DNA from: a virus
Length of the DNA stretch: 64,000 nt
IMG/VR virus record: IMGVR_UViG_3300047444_000299
Coordinates: 64,001 to 128,000 of that record
Reading direction: 5' to 3' (one strand)
This document shows, piece after piece, positions 28,437 through 36,164 of the stretch; within the stretch, counting starts at the first letter, position 1; every line of letters begins with the position of its first letter. Made by a program: the position numbers and the translations under genes. The notes below the pieces were generated by a model. It was given only the letters and a program-made list of their open reading frames with translations. It made no database searches and was not told the DNA's origin.

Positions 28437-30130
28437 TGGCACAGAGTTTCGAGGAATTAAGTCAAGAGCGGAAAGAACTACAAGTGAAGGGTTGGTTGCC
28501 TGAATGGTACACCACCCAAGCATGGCAAATGTTCAAAGCAAAATACGCTGTGTCGGGTGAACAAGCAGTTTACGGACGACACAAAACAATTGCAAAAACC
28601 CTATCGGCTTACATGGTCGGCAACGAAGCATATTGGGAAGAAAAGTTCTTCCAACTGTTGTGGAAAGGATGGTTGTCACCATCAACCCCAGTCCTATCTA
28701 ACTGCGGTACTGATCGTGGTCTGACGGTTTCCTGTTCCGGTCAATATGTCGGTGACTCTGTAGATTCGTTCTATAAAGCAAGACATGAATGGGCGATGTT
28801 GTCCAAGAATGGTTTCGGCTGTTCGGGTGACTTCAGCGATGTTCGTCCGCGTGGTGCAGCCATCAGTAAAGGTGGTACTGCCGAAGGTCCAGTGCCTTGG
28901 ATGATTCGTGCGGCTGATGATGCTTCCCTGATTTCTCAAGGTGGTAACCGTCGCGGTTCGATTGCAACCTATCTGGATATCGAACACCCAGACTTTGATG
29001 AAATGAATGACAAACTTCTGGCCGAGCCGGATGGTTTGAACATTGGTTGGACAATTACAGACGGTTTTGTTGCAAAACTGAAAACCGGTGATGAAGAAGC
29101 CCACCGCCGATTCACCGCTGCGGTTTATACAAAACTGGTAGTTGGTAAAGGTTATTTCTTCTTTATCGACAAAGCAAATCGTCATCGTCCGATGGTTTAC
29201 AAGGATCTTGGACTTGATATCAAGGCTTCCAATCTTTGTACCGAAATTATGTTGCATAGCTCCGAGTCCCTGACTTTCAGTTGTGTACTAAGTTCGATGA
29301 ACGCTTACAAATGGGATGAATGGAAGGATACCACTGCGGTATTTGACTCGACCGTATTCCTTGACTGTGTTGTTTCCGATTTCCTAGAGAAGTCGAAAAA
29401 CATTCCGGGTCTGGAAAAAGTTCGTAAGTTCACCGAGAAAGGTCGGGCCGTTGGTCTGGGCATTCTGGGTTGGGCTTCTTACCTACAAGCGAATCGTATT
29501 CCATACGAATCTCTAGATGCTCATTACATGAACATCGATATGTTCAAGAAGCTGCATGACGACTCGCTGGCGGCGTCCCAATGGATGGCTAAGGAACTTG
29601 GTGAGCCTGAATGGTTAAAAGGCCGTGGCGAGCGTATGACGCACCGTACAGCACAGGCACCAACCAAATCGACATCCGGTTTGATGGGCAATCTGTCCGA
29701 GGCTTGGTTCCCAGAACCGGGCATGGTGTATGAACAAGGTTCGGCTGCCGGTGGGATGCATAAAATCATTCCTGAAATCTACAAGATCATGGTTGAACGC
29801 GGGGTTTATTCGAAAGAAACCTGTGACGATATCGTGGCTCATGTTGGATCTGTACAGCATGTAACTTGGCTAGATGATCATGAGAAAGAAGTTTTCAAAA
29901 CCGCTTTCGAAATTGATCAACATGTATTACTGCGATATGCAACTACCCGTCAACCGTGGCTGTGTCAGGGTCAATCCTTGAACTTCTTCTGGTCGGAAGA
30001 CGGCGACGAAGACCGTATTGCCGAAGTCATGACAGAAGCCTTCTTGCATGAAGACTGCCTGTCGGTTTACTACTTCTATTCAAGAAGTGGCGTAATCGTT
30101 AACAGTGTTTGTAGTGCTTGCGAGGCTTAA
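28436..30130 (+). CDS. nrdA: Compact ribonucleotide reductase class I alpha subunit
   Basis: 564 aa, against about 750 in T4 and E. coli. No N-terminal ATP-cone. Catalytic residues present: C100 (C225 of E. coli), NLCTE with C268 and E270 (C439/E441), C283 (C462), the YY pair in LSVYYFYSRSG and the C-terminal redox pair C559/C562 (CSAC). It reduces ribonucleotides to deoxyribonucleotides. Absence of the cone suggests loss of dATP feedback inhibition. Terminator follows. Confidence 0.92.
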   Translation: MAQSFEELSQERKELQVKGWLPEWYTTQAWQMFKAKYAVSGEQAVYGRHKTIAKTLSAYMVGNEAYWEEKFFQLLWKGWLSPSTPVLSNCGTDRGLTVSCSGQYVGDSVDSFYKARHEWAMLSKNGFGCSGDFSDVRPRGAAISKGGTAEGPVPWMIRAADDASLISQGGNRRGSIATYLDIEHPDFDEMNDKLLAEPDGLNIGWTITDGFVAKLKTGDEEAHRRFTAAVYTKLVVGKGYFFFIDKANRHRPMVYKDLGLDIKASNLCTEIMLHSSESLTFSCVLSSMNAYKWDEWKDTTAVFDSTVFLDCVVSDFLEKSKNIPGLEKVRKFTEKGRAVGLGILGWASYLQANRIPYESLDAHYMNIDMFKKLHDDSLAASQWMAKELGEPEWLKGRGERMTHRTAQAPTKSTSGLMGNLSEAWFPEPGMVYEQGSAAGGMHKIIPEIYKIMVERGVYSKETCDDIVAHVGSVQHVTWLDDHEKEVFKTAFEIDQHVLLRYATTRQPWLCQGQSLNFFWSEDGDEDRIAEVMTEAFLHEDCLSVYYFYSRSGVIVNSVCSACEA

Positions 30131-30136
30131 ACCAAT

Positions 30137-30159
30137 AAGGGGCCGAAAGGCTCCTTTTT
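30137..30159 (+). terminator. Intrinsic terminator after nrdA
   Basis: AAGGGGCC-GAAA-GGCTCCTT then a T tract. Confidence 0.8.
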
Positions 30160-30179
30160 ATTTTATTAGTGAGAATTGA

Positions 30180-30569
30180 ATGAAAGTATTTTTAGGCGGA
30201 ACTTGCAACGGTTCCTCATGGCGCGAAACCCTGATTCGTATGTTGAACTGTGATTACTTCAATCCAGTCGTGGACCATTGGTCTGAGGATTGTATGGCCG
30301 AAGAAATTCGACAACGAAGAATCTGTGATTACAACCTGTACGTGATTACTCCCAAAATGACTGGGGTGTTCTCGATTGCGGAAGTAATTGATGATTCGAA
30401 CAAACGACCTTCCAAAACCATTCTATGTGTTCTAGAAGGTGATGGCGGTATTGAGTTTACCCCACATCAATTGAAATCAATGAGTCAGGTTTGCCGCATG
30501 GCTGCTGAAAATGGGGTTGCGGTATTCAACACCCTTGGGGCTGTAGCGAGATTCTTGAATGACAAGTGA
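30180..30569 (+). CDS. Nucleoside 2-deoxyribosyltransferase-like protein
   Basis: 129 aa. Matches the Nuc_deoxyri_tr2-type pattern: KVFLGGTCNGSSWRETLI at the N-terminus, YFNPVV, DYNLYVITPKMTGVFSIAEVIDDSNKRP. The family exchanges or hydrolyses deoxyribonucleoside glycosidic bonds. The adjacent nrd, cd, td and frd genes support a role in nucleotide salvage or base exchange. Overlaps the spanin gene by 11 nt. Confidence 0.75.
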   Translation: MKVFLGGTCNGSSWRETLIRMLNCDYFNPVVDHWSEDCMAEEIRQRRICDYNLYVITPKMTGVFSIAEVIDDSNKRPSKTILCVLEGDGGIEFTPHQLKSMSQVCRMAAENGVAVFNTLGAVARFLNDK

Positions 30570-31008
30570 AATAAAATGGATCATCGGTGCGGTAATAGCA
30601 CTGATTCTCATCTTTGGTGGCTACAAGCTGTATCACCTCGGCTATGACGAAGCAATGGCTACCATAGACCATGACAACAGAATAGCCACAGACGCGGCGG
30701 TTGCATCTGCTCAAAAAGAGTTGGAATCGGCACAAAAACTAATCCAGACTGGTATCCAGAATGTCCAATCCACAAAAGAGAAAATTGTTTACGTCACTCA
30801 GAAAGCTCAAGCCATTGTGGCGCCTAAGTGCCCCGATGTTGGCCCTGACTTTGCTGGGGTGTATAACCAGTACATCAATACAATACAAAGCAACGCCGAT
30901 ACAAGTAGACACCAGTTTGATGCAAAAATGTCCACTCCATCTGCTAATGCTAATGCCGGAATCAACCCCACTCAGCCCGCTACCCCCATCGGTGGTCGCA
31001 CAAATTGA
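30559..31008 (+). CDS. Inner-membrane spanin (Rz-like)
   Basis: 149 aa. N-terminal transmembrane anchor (residues about 6-25, IKWIIGAVIALILIFGGYKL), then a periplasmic coiled coil (about 45-85) and a Pro/Ala-rich end, the i-spanin layout. It should span the periplasm and fuse membranes with the o-spanin encoded in another frame within it. Identity rests on topology and on the out-of-frame lipoprotein partner. Confidence 0.75.
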   Translation: MTSEIKWIIGAVIALILIFGGYKLYHLGYDEAMATIDHDNRIATDAAVASAQKELESAQKLIQTGIQNVQSTKEKIVYVTQKAQAIVAPKCPDVGPDFAGVYNQYINTIQSNADTSRHQFDAKMSTPSANANAGINPTQPATPIGGRTN

Positions 31009-31123
31009 TGGGCACAACCTTGCATTGCTGAATGAATGCATAGGCCGTCAATCGATCCTAATTGATGTAATTGATTCAGCAAATCGTGACAGAATTTCTA
31101 AATTGAGTTTAGAATCCCAATAA
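30761..31123 (+). CDS. Outer-membrane lipoprotein spanin (Rz1-like), overlapping in another frame
   Basis: 120 aa. Starts inside the i-spanin gene in a different frame and runs 115 nt past its stop. Basic n-region (KRK, RKLK), short hydrophobic stretch and lipobox LLGC (Cys34), then a Pro/Ser-rich mature part. The overlapped architecture is a hallmark of Rz/Rz1 pairs. The exact start is uncertain; the internal Met at residue 26 would give a shorter signal peptide. Confidence 0.7.
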   Translation: MSNPQKRKLFTSLRKLKPLWRLSAPMLALTLLGCITSTSIQYKATPIQVDTSLMQKCPLHLLMLMPESTPLSPLPPSVVAQIDGHNLALLNECIGRQSILIDVIDSANRDRISKLSLESQ

Positions 31124-31136
31124 ATTGTGGTATGAT
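31102..31136 (+). promoter_or_regulatory. Degenerate class B promoter
   Basis: ATTGAGTTTAGA (31102-31113) and GTGGTATGAT (-10 at 31131-31136). Start site predicted at about 31143. Confidence 0.65.
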
Positions 31137-31142
31137 TGCCTC

Positions 31143-31259
31143 ATGAAAAACAAAATCCTGTTGTTATCCGCGCTGTACTCGAACAAGATCCAAGCCCTGA
31201 ATGACCTAGCCATGCCTATTTTTGTAGGCGGCGTTCTTCTGGTGTCGTTTGTTCATTGA
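31143..31259 (+). CDS. 38-aa hydrophobic peptide upstream of cd
   Basis: Short frame beginning at the predicted transcription start. Basic N-terminus, then hydrophobic segments (ILLLSALY and PIFVGGVLLVSFVH). Its stop overlaps the start of the dCMP deaminase gene, suggesting a coupling or leader peptide. Length and leaderless position keep confidence modest. Confidence 0.45.
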   Translation: MKNKILLLSALYSNKIQALNDLAMPIFVGGVLLVSFVH

Positions 31260-31686
31260 GAAATGGGACTACCGATACCTCGAAATGGCAAGACTGGTGG
31301 CATCATGGTCGAAAGATCCGTCCACTAAAATCGGTAGCGTTATCATGGACTCAAACGGAAATCCAGTAAGTCATGGATTTAATGGATTTCCAAGGGGTAT
31401 GGTAGATACCCCGGAACGCTTGAATAATCGAGAATTCAAGTATCGTCACATACTGCATTCCGAAGACAACGCTATGGCGTTCGCGAATGTGAAATATTTT
31501 GATGGATGCACGATTTATATCACCCATCCACCTTGCGTCAATTGCCTATCCAGAATGCGCCAACGGCGTCTGTTCCGGGTGGTTTGCTACGATGGCGGGG
31601 AAGAATTTGCAACACGCTGGCCGACTCAAGATTCCGTGGATTTAGCCAAGGAATTGGGTATCGAACTTATTATCATCAAATCGTGA
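31249..31686 (+). CDS. cd: dCMP deaminase
   Basis: 145 aa. Zinc motif HSEDNAM (HxE) and PPCVNC (PCxxC), preceded by the substrate segment WSKDPSTKIGSVIMD. It converts dCMP to dUMP to feed thymidylate synthase. A stop codon closes the frame at 31225 and no ATG lies before WDYRY, so the TTG at 31249 is the likely start, coupled to the 38-aa frame. Confidence 0.9.
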   Translation: MFIEKWDYRYLEMARLVASWSKDPSTKIGSVIMDSNGNPVSHGFNGFPRGMVDTPERLNNREFKYRHILHSEDNAMAFANVKYFDGCTIYITHPPCVNCLSRMRQRRLFRVVCYDGGEEFATRWPTQDSVDLAKELGIELIIIKS

Positions 31687-31696
31687 GAAAAATAGA

Positions 31697-31999
31697 ATGA
31701 CCAAGACTTACAACATCAACCCGGACCAGAAATTTAGCCGTGAATTCCTTGTGGAACGCCTGTCTGCCGGTGCCGCTTACGTTCGATTCACCAAAGTGTC
31801 CAACGGCGAAGACCGTGTGATGCACTGTACCCGTGACCCTGCCGTAGTTGAACTGATTCTGGGCAAGGCCGATGAATCCTTGAAAACAGAATCAACCCGC
31901 AAAATGACCGATGCGTCTCTGCGTGTGTTCGATCTGGAAAAACGTGAATGGCGTACATTCAACATCGCTACCGTCTACCACGTAGGCGACAAGGCATGA
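31697..31999 (+). CDS. WYL_2/SH3-barrel-type small protein
   Basis: 100 aa. Pattern AAYVRFTKVSNGEDRVMHCTRDP and RVFDLEKREWRTFNI is that of the phage WYL_2 (SH3 beta-barrel fold) family. The family may bind nucleic acid or ligands; its role is unknown. Overlaps the next gene by ATGA. Confidence 0.7.
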   Translation: MTKTYNINPDQKFSREFLVERLSAGAAYVRFTKVSNGEDRVMHCTRDPAVVELILGKADESLKTESTRKMTDASLRVFDLEKREWRTFNIATVYHVGDKA

Positions 32000-32184
32000 G
32001 TGAAAGACTTCCTATAGTCTTCACCCAACACGAAATCGATCAAATGGCTAACAAGCCATTTGACGTTTACGATCATCAACTACGTGCGCGTATGGATGGA
32101 TACCAATCTGTTTTGGATGGTATCGCAGAACGTGACGCTGCACGACAAGCCGCAATTGAAAAATATAAACTGAGAACAGAATGA
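31996..32184 (+). CDS. Hypothetical protein (62 aa)
   Basis: Unrecognised. ATG at 31996 overlaps the previous stop. Charged helical C-terminus (AERDAARQAAIEKYKLRTE). Overlaps the cochaperonin gene by ATGA. Confidence 0.7.
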   Translation: MSERLPIVFTQHEIDQMANKPFDVYDHQLRARMDGYQSVLDGIAERDAARQAAIEKYKLRTE

Positions 32185-32495
32185 CCAAGCTCGCTGACCT
32201 GAAAAATGTAACCCTGACCAACAAAACCGTCCTGCTGGATGTATCCCATGTGAAAGCCCAAGGTGACGAAATCACCCAAGGTGGAATCATGATCGGTAAG
32301 GTTCTGCAATCCGAAGTCCCGACCTACGGCTATGTAGTAGGATTCGACCCGGCGATTGAAACCCTGAAAATCGGTGATGTCGTACCGATTGCCCAAGCCG
32401 GTAGCCTTCGCGTGTTCGAATGGCCCGGAAAATCGAAGGATCAAAAGGTTGTTTCGATGCGTTTCGAATTCATCGACGGTGTGATTTCCCTGTAA
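32181..32495 (+). CDS. 31: gp31-like GroES-type cochaperonin
   Basis: 104 aa (T4 gp31 111 aa). TLTNKTVLLDVSHVKAQGDEITQGGIMIGKVLQSEVPTYGYVV contains the GroES beta-barrel pattern with the mobile-loop equivalent (GDEITQGGIMIGK), which parallels T4 GDEEVTESGLIIGK. gp31 replaces GroES on host GroEL so that the major capsid protein gp23 can fold. The call rests on these blocks and on the T4-like context. Confidence 0.85.
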   Translation: MTKLADLKNVTLTNKTVLLDVSHVKAQGDEITQGGIMIGKVLQSEVPTYGYVVGFDPAIETLKIGDVVPIAQAGSLRVFEWPGKSKDQKVVSMRFEFIDGVISL

Positions 32496-32512
32496 TCGAA
32501 ATAAATTTTCAA

Positions 32513-32547
32513 ATTCTGTTTAGATTCACCGAAAACTGGGGTATAGT
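32513..32547 (+). promoter_or_regulatory. Class B promoter
   Basis: ATTCTGTTTAGA (32513-32524), TATAGT (32542-32547). First of two tandem promoters before the gene at 32688. Confidence 0.8.
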
Positions 32548-32604
32548 GATCTCACTTCCCCAGTGAAGACAAAGCAAAAACGAATTGAAACAAAAAGATT
32601 TGAG

Positions 32605-32639
32605 AAAGTGTTTGGCACAGAATCAAATCGTGATAGAAT
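32605..32639 (+). promoter_or_regulatory. Second promoter before the basic protein gene
   Basis: Degenerate box AAAGTGTTTGGC (32605-32616), TAGAAT (32634-32639). Also readable as TTGGCA-N16-TAGAAT. Confidence 0.65.
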
Positions 32640-32687
32640 GACCCCATCAGCACAAAGCTGACCTTAACTGAATTAGGAATTGAAAGA

Positions 32688-33212
32688 ATGGCAAAGCTCA
32701 AGGGTAACCACGCAAGCAAGAAATCCCAAGCCACCGCTTACAAAGCGATGATCAAGGCTGGCAAGAACAAGGCTATCAAGCTGGCTCGCCACCTGAAAAA
32801 GCATCCGAACGATGCGCAAGGGGCTGCTGCGGTTAAAGGTGCCCGTGAACACACTGGTCGTACTGCTCCAAAACGTACTGGCGCACGGTTGAACCCGTTC
32901 ATCAGCGAAATCGACAAAATTGCTCTGGCGGAAGTCATGATCCGTGAGAAGCAAGCCGGACGCGACGAACTGAATTTCCAGTCTCGTTCGTTGAACCTGC
33001 TGAGCGGTCGTGTATCGGCCTTCGGCAAGCGCGTTGCACAGCACCTGAGTTTCAGCCGTGCGGTTCGCAACGAAGCTCAGTTCGATAAGAAAGGCAAGTC
33101 CTTTCCGAAACCGAACATGACCAAAGCTGATCGTGACGCGGCGAAAGCCCGTGCGATGGCTAAACAGGCAGAACCGGCCAAGAAATCGAAGGCGCCGCGT
33201 AAAGCTGCGTAA
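32688..33212 (+). CDS. Lys/Ala/Arg-rich basic protein (174 aa)
   Basis: Unrecognised. Strongly basic along its length, with a Lys-rich N-terminus and a PAKKSKAPRKA tail. Predicted mostly helical. Two tandem promoters and its own terminator suggest high, independent expression. A nucleic-acid-binding or ribosome-associated role is likely from composition alone. Confidence 0.7.
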   Translation: MAKLKGNHASKKSQATAYKAMIKAGKNKAIKLARHLKKHPNDAQGAAAVKGAREHTGRTAPKRTGARLNPFISEIDKIALAEVMIREKQAGRDELNFQSRSLNLLSGRVSAFGKRVAQHLSFSRAVRNEAQFDKKGKSFPKPNMTKADRDAAKARAMAKQAEPAKKSKAPRKAA

Positions 33213-33220
33213 TTGATCTT

Positions 33221-33248
33221 AAAAGGGAGCCGAAAGGCTCCTTTTTTT
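33221..33248 (+). terminator. Intrinsic terminator
   Basis: AAGGGAGCC-GAAA-GGCTCCTT followed by a T run. Confidence 0.85.
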
Positions 33249-33266
33249 GTAACTAAAGGAATTGTC

Positions 33267-33716
33267 ATGAGTAGAAATGGTTTCACTGATCCGAAGCAAG
33301 TTATTGTTGCTCGACTGGATCTAAAAATGCCTCCCGGTAAACTGGCGGCTCAGGTAGCTCATGCCTCAGTTGCGGTTTTGCTGAAACATGGCCGATGGGA
33401 AAACGATTTCCAATGTGGTGATCCTGATGTCCCACGCGATAAATTCGTGTTGCATCCAACCGAAGCAATGGAACATTGGATGAAAATTTCGTTCCCAAAA
33501 GCTGTTTTGGAAGCTAAAGACGAAATGGAAATGGAAATCCTGTACGCCGAAGCTCAAAGAGCTGGCTTGCCATGTTCCAAAGTCATTGATTCTGGTCGTA
33601 CCGTGTATAACGGCGAACACAATCTAACCTGTATCGCTATTGGCCCCGCCGAGCGATCTGAAATTGATAAAATCACAGGCCATTTGCCGCTGTACAAAGG
33701 GGTTTTTCATGGATGA
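33267..33716 (+). CDS. Type 2 peptidyl-tRNA hydrolase (Pth2-like)
   Basis: 149 aa. Pth2 pattern throughout: KQVIVARLDLKMPPGKLAAQVAHASV at the N-terminus, ILYAEAQRAGLPCSKVIDSGRT, LTCIAIGPAERSEIDKITGHLPLY at the C-terminus. The enzyme releases tRNA from stalled peptidyl-tRNA. A phage copy could rescue translation stalled by host defences (inference). ATG with AAAGGA; coupled to the next gene. Confidence 0.88.
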   Translation: MSRNGFTDPKQVIVARLDLKMPPGKLAAQVAHASVAVLLKHGRWENDFQCGDPDVPRDKFVLHPTEAMEHWMKISFPKAVLEAKDEMEMEILYAEAQRAGLPCSKVIDSGRTVYNGEHNLTCIAIGPAERSEIDKITGHLPLYKGVFHG

Positions 33717-33900
33717 TTGGATCGCCGCGTTTTGTATTGTCGGGTTCTTGGGGTTACTTTCATACGGTATCTCTAAAGGCACACATGATGAACAAATCAT
33801 GGTGGACAAATGCACAGAACAGGGTGGGTATCCAACCCATGTGCAAAAGCAAGGGGTAGTATGTCTCAAAGACAATACCCAAATTTCTCTTACCAAATAG
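33709..33900 (+). CDS. Small membrane protein (63 aa)
   Basis: Unrecognised. One N-terminal transmembrane helix (WIAAFCIVGFLGLLSYGI, residues 3-20) and a short soluble tail with two Cys (C35, C52). Overlaps the Pth2-like gene by 8 nt. Confidence 0.7.
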   Translation: MDDWIAAFCIVGFLGLLSYGISKGTHDEQIMVDKCTEQGGYPTHVQKQGVVCLKDNTQISLTK

Positions 33901-33908
33901 GTTAACTG

Positions 33909-34181
33909 ATGTCCGAACAAAATGAAGTTATGCCGGTCAATGAACTGCATATTTCCGTATCTGGTAAATCCCATATCGGCAAAACTGCGGTGATCGAATC
34001 CATCGCACACATCCTGTCAAGCCTTGGCTTGGTGGTTGTATTTGACCCAAATTCGCAGAACATGCGCGAACAGAACAACCAGATGCTTGACCCACAAGAC
34101 GCTCAAGACCGTCTAGCGGCGATTGTATTAAAAGGTAATCTGTTGGTTGTGTTGAATGAGACAAATGCTCGGCCTGCCTAA
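33909..34181 (+). CDS. Minimal P-loop protein (90 aa)
   Basis: Residues 19-26 (GKSHIGKT) form a Walker A within strand-loop-helix LHISVSGKSHIGKTAVIESIAHIL, and LVVVFDPNS and LLVVLNET follow as core strands. At 90 aa it covers only part of a P-loop NTPase fold and lacks an obvious Walker B Asp-Glu. Possibly a small nucleotide-binding phage protein; partner unknown. Confidence 0.65.
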   Translation: MSEQNEVMPVNELHISVSGKSHIGKTAVIESIAHILSSLGLVVVFDPNSQNMREQNNQMLDPQDAQDRLAAIVLKGNLLVVLNETNARPA

Positions 34182-34377
34182 GCCGATCAACACCAAATTG
34201 AGAGAAATACACGGCAAAACCTTGTATTTCTCTAATCGATCCCTGACCTATAAGGATTCGGAAGGGTTTGATTATGGGCGACATGAAATCGATTGGATGG
34301 TATCCAAAGGGATCGTGTTGCAAACCATCAATTTCCGGCTAATGGTCTACGAATTCACCGTCTCCCCGTACTACTAA
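34156..34377 (+). CDS. Hypothetical protein (73 aa)
   Basis: Unrecognised. Overlaps the P-loop gene by 26 nt. Basic N-terminus and a strand-rich C-terminus (VLQTINFRLMVYEFTVS). The start could instead be the in-frame ATG at 34165. Confidence 0.6.
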   Translation: MRQMLGLPKPINTKLREIHGKTLYFSNRSLTYKDSEGFDYGRHEIDWMVSKGIVLQTINFRLMVYEFTVSPYY

Positions 34378-34378
34378 T

Positions 34379-34840
34379 ATGAAGAAATCCATTTGGAAGC
34401 CGTGGGAAGACGGTCAGACGCATATCAACGTTTATAGTAAGGGTAAGACCGATCTAGGCCAATGGCTGTCCAATTTCGCTTATAGCCCGTTTAAACATCC
34501 TAAGTATGGATCATTTGATTCAATCGAAGGGTTTTGGTACTGGCTGTCTACCGGAATGCAATACGACAAGCTCCGAACCCTGCATGGTTATCTAGCCAAG
34601 GCTCAGGGTAAGAAATACGCGATCATCGAACACCCGAACTTTGAACAATGCATCAAAACTGCTATTCGTGCAAAGCTGATAGCCAACCCAGATCGTTTAA
34701 GACAGATTATCGACAATCCATTACCCCTGACGCATTACTATGTGTACGGCGACAAGGCTATGCACGCCGGGTATGAATGGATAACAGATTACTATCAAGA
34801 AATACGGCGAGCGTGTATCGCCAAGAACTACAGACCATAA
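34379..34840 (+). CDS. NADAR/YbiA-like protein
   Basis: 153 aa. Carries the pattern of the NADAR (DUF1768) fold: LSNFAYSPF, SIEGFWYWLSTG in the place of the SxExxYQ motif, LHGYLAKAQGKKY, then AIRAKLIANPDRLRQII and THYYVYGDKAMHAGYEW. NADAR proteins act on ADP-ribose-linked substrates and some reverse guanine ADP-ribosylation of DNA. Sequence is divergent, so the assignment is moderate. Three genes downstream of Pth2 in the same run. Confidence 0.6.
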   Translation: MKKSIWKPWEDGQTHINVYSKGKTDLGQWLSNFAYSPFKHPKYGSFDSIEGFWYWLSTGMQYDKLRTLHGYLAKAQGKKYAIIEHPNFEQCIKTAIRAKLIANPDRLRQIIDNPLPLTHYYVYGDKAMHAGYEWITDYYQEIRRACIAKNYRP

Positions 34841-34843
34841 ATA
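34836..34843 (+). promoter_or_regulatory. T4-type late promoter (CATAAATA)
   Basis: One mismatch to TATAAATA, 24 nt upstream of gene 49, which also has a late promoter in T4. Confidence 0.7.
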
Positions 34844-34866
34844 CCTTTATACAATGAAGGTATTTT

Positions 34867-35331
34867 ATGAAATTCCCTAAACAACTGACCCCGACAACCG
34901 CCAAGAAATACAAAGCTCAATTGATCATCGATCAGAAGGGGCTCTGTAGACTGTGTGGGCACCCGTTGCCAATTGACATGTCCAAGATACACCTTGACCA
35001 CGATCATGACACAGGGCATGTCCGAGGGGCTTTGCATTCGAGCTGCAACCGAACAGAAGGGAAGTTGAAGTCTGTGTATAGACGTATGGGCGGTGATCCA
35101 TCAATTTATTTTGAATGGTTGGCGTCATTATCCGTCTATCTGCAACAAGATTCAACCCATAATCCAATACACCCTCAACACGTTTTAGATCAAACTAAAA
35201 AATTCAAGGCTTTGACCAAACCCGAACAGGAATTGCGGTTGAAGTCTTTGGGCGTTGCTTTTGATGAAAAGGCAACAAAAAATGACCTGACGAAGCTCTA
35301 TCAGAAGTATCTGAAAACCTTCACCAAATAA
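34867..35331 (+). CDS. 49: Recombination endonuclease VII
   Basis: 154 aa (T4 gp49 157 aa). Zinc and catalytic pattern: C27xxC30, HLDHDHDTGHVRG (D44, H45, H47) and HSSCN (C60, N61). The first Cys of the second zinc pair is replaced by His57. C-terminal four-helix dimerisation region. It resolves branched DNA before packaging. Preceded by a late promoter. Confidence 0.9.
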   Translation: MKFPKQLTPTTAKKYKAQLIIDQKGLCRLCGHPLPIDMSKIHLDHDHDTGHVRGALHSSCNRTEGKLKSVYRRMGGDPSIYFEWLASLSVYLQQDSTHNPIHPQHVLDQTKKFKALTKPEQELRLKSLGVAFDEKATKNDLTKLYQKYLKTFTK

Positions 35332-35342
35332 GGCAGTGTAGA

Positions 35343-36158
35343 ATGGGCAATCAACAAAATCGTAACAAGCGACCAACCAGAGCCGAACGTAGAGACGCGA
35401 AAGCGACAATTGCTGCGTTCAATCAGGGACTAGGTGATGGAATTGATCCAAATCCAACCCCACGCGGTAAAGGTAAAGGCACTAGGCCGAATCCTGCTGT
35501 AATGGTCGGTGTAAAACTCGATTTGACCAAATCCCAAAAGACCGTAGGTAATCTAATCAAATCGCGAGATTTGCTGTTTATCCAAGGGGCTGCGGGTGCT
35601 GGTAAGACTATGGGGATTCTAGCTGAATTTGTATCCCAATTTCTTGCAGACAACACAAAACAAATCATAGTCATTCGAACCCCTGTCGAGGCCGGTTCCG
35701 ATAAAATCGGATTCCTACCGAACGCATTGAGTGACAAGATCGAACCTCACTTTGCATCAGCTAAAGACGCGCTGAATCTGTTGCTTGGGAAAGGTAAGGT
35801 TGAAACTGCTATGGATGATCGTATCCATTTCAAAATCCCGAACTATTGCCTAGGTTCTACTTGGGATAACGCTCTGGTTCTGATTGATGAAGCCCAGCAA
35901 ATTCAACCGATGATCATGAAACTGTTGCTAGAACGTGCTGGTAAAAATACCAAAATCGTTGTAGCTGGTGACCCAACTCAGTTGTATGTAACCGATACAA
36001 CCCGTAACGGCCTGTCCAATGCTCGTTCCAAGTTCATTGACACAGACGGGGTTCCATTCTACCCAACCGTAGATTGGTTTGACTTCCCACTGGAAGACTC
36101 GAAAACCCGCTCTGAATTGGCGTATACCGTTGTACATGCCTATAACACAAAACGTTAA
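35343..36158 (+). CDS. phoH: PhoH-like ATPase
   Basis: 271 aa. Walker A GAAGAGKT (82-89), the PhoH signature IRTPVEAGSDKIGFLPN, Walker B LIDEAQ and the sensor GDPTQ. A basic 50-residue N-terminal extension (RNKRPTRAERRDAK) precedes it. PhoH-family proteins are RNA-helicase-like ATPases common in T4-superfamily phages; the exact phage role is unknown. Terminator follows. Confidence 0.92.
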   Translation: MGNQQNRNKRPTRAERRDAKATIAAFNQGLGDGIDPNPTPRGKGKGTRPNPAVMVGVKLDLTKSQKTVGNLIKSRDLLFIQGAAGAGKTMGILAEFVSQFLADNTKQIIVIRTPVEAGSDKIGFLPNALSDKIEPHFASAKDALNLLLGKGKVETAMDDRIHFKIPNYCLGSTWDNALVLIDEAQQIQPMIMKLLLERAGKNTKIVVAGDPTQLYVTDTTRNGLSNARSKFIDTDGVPFYPTVDWFDFPLEDSKTRSELAYTVVHAYNTKR

Positions 36159-36164
36159 TCCATC

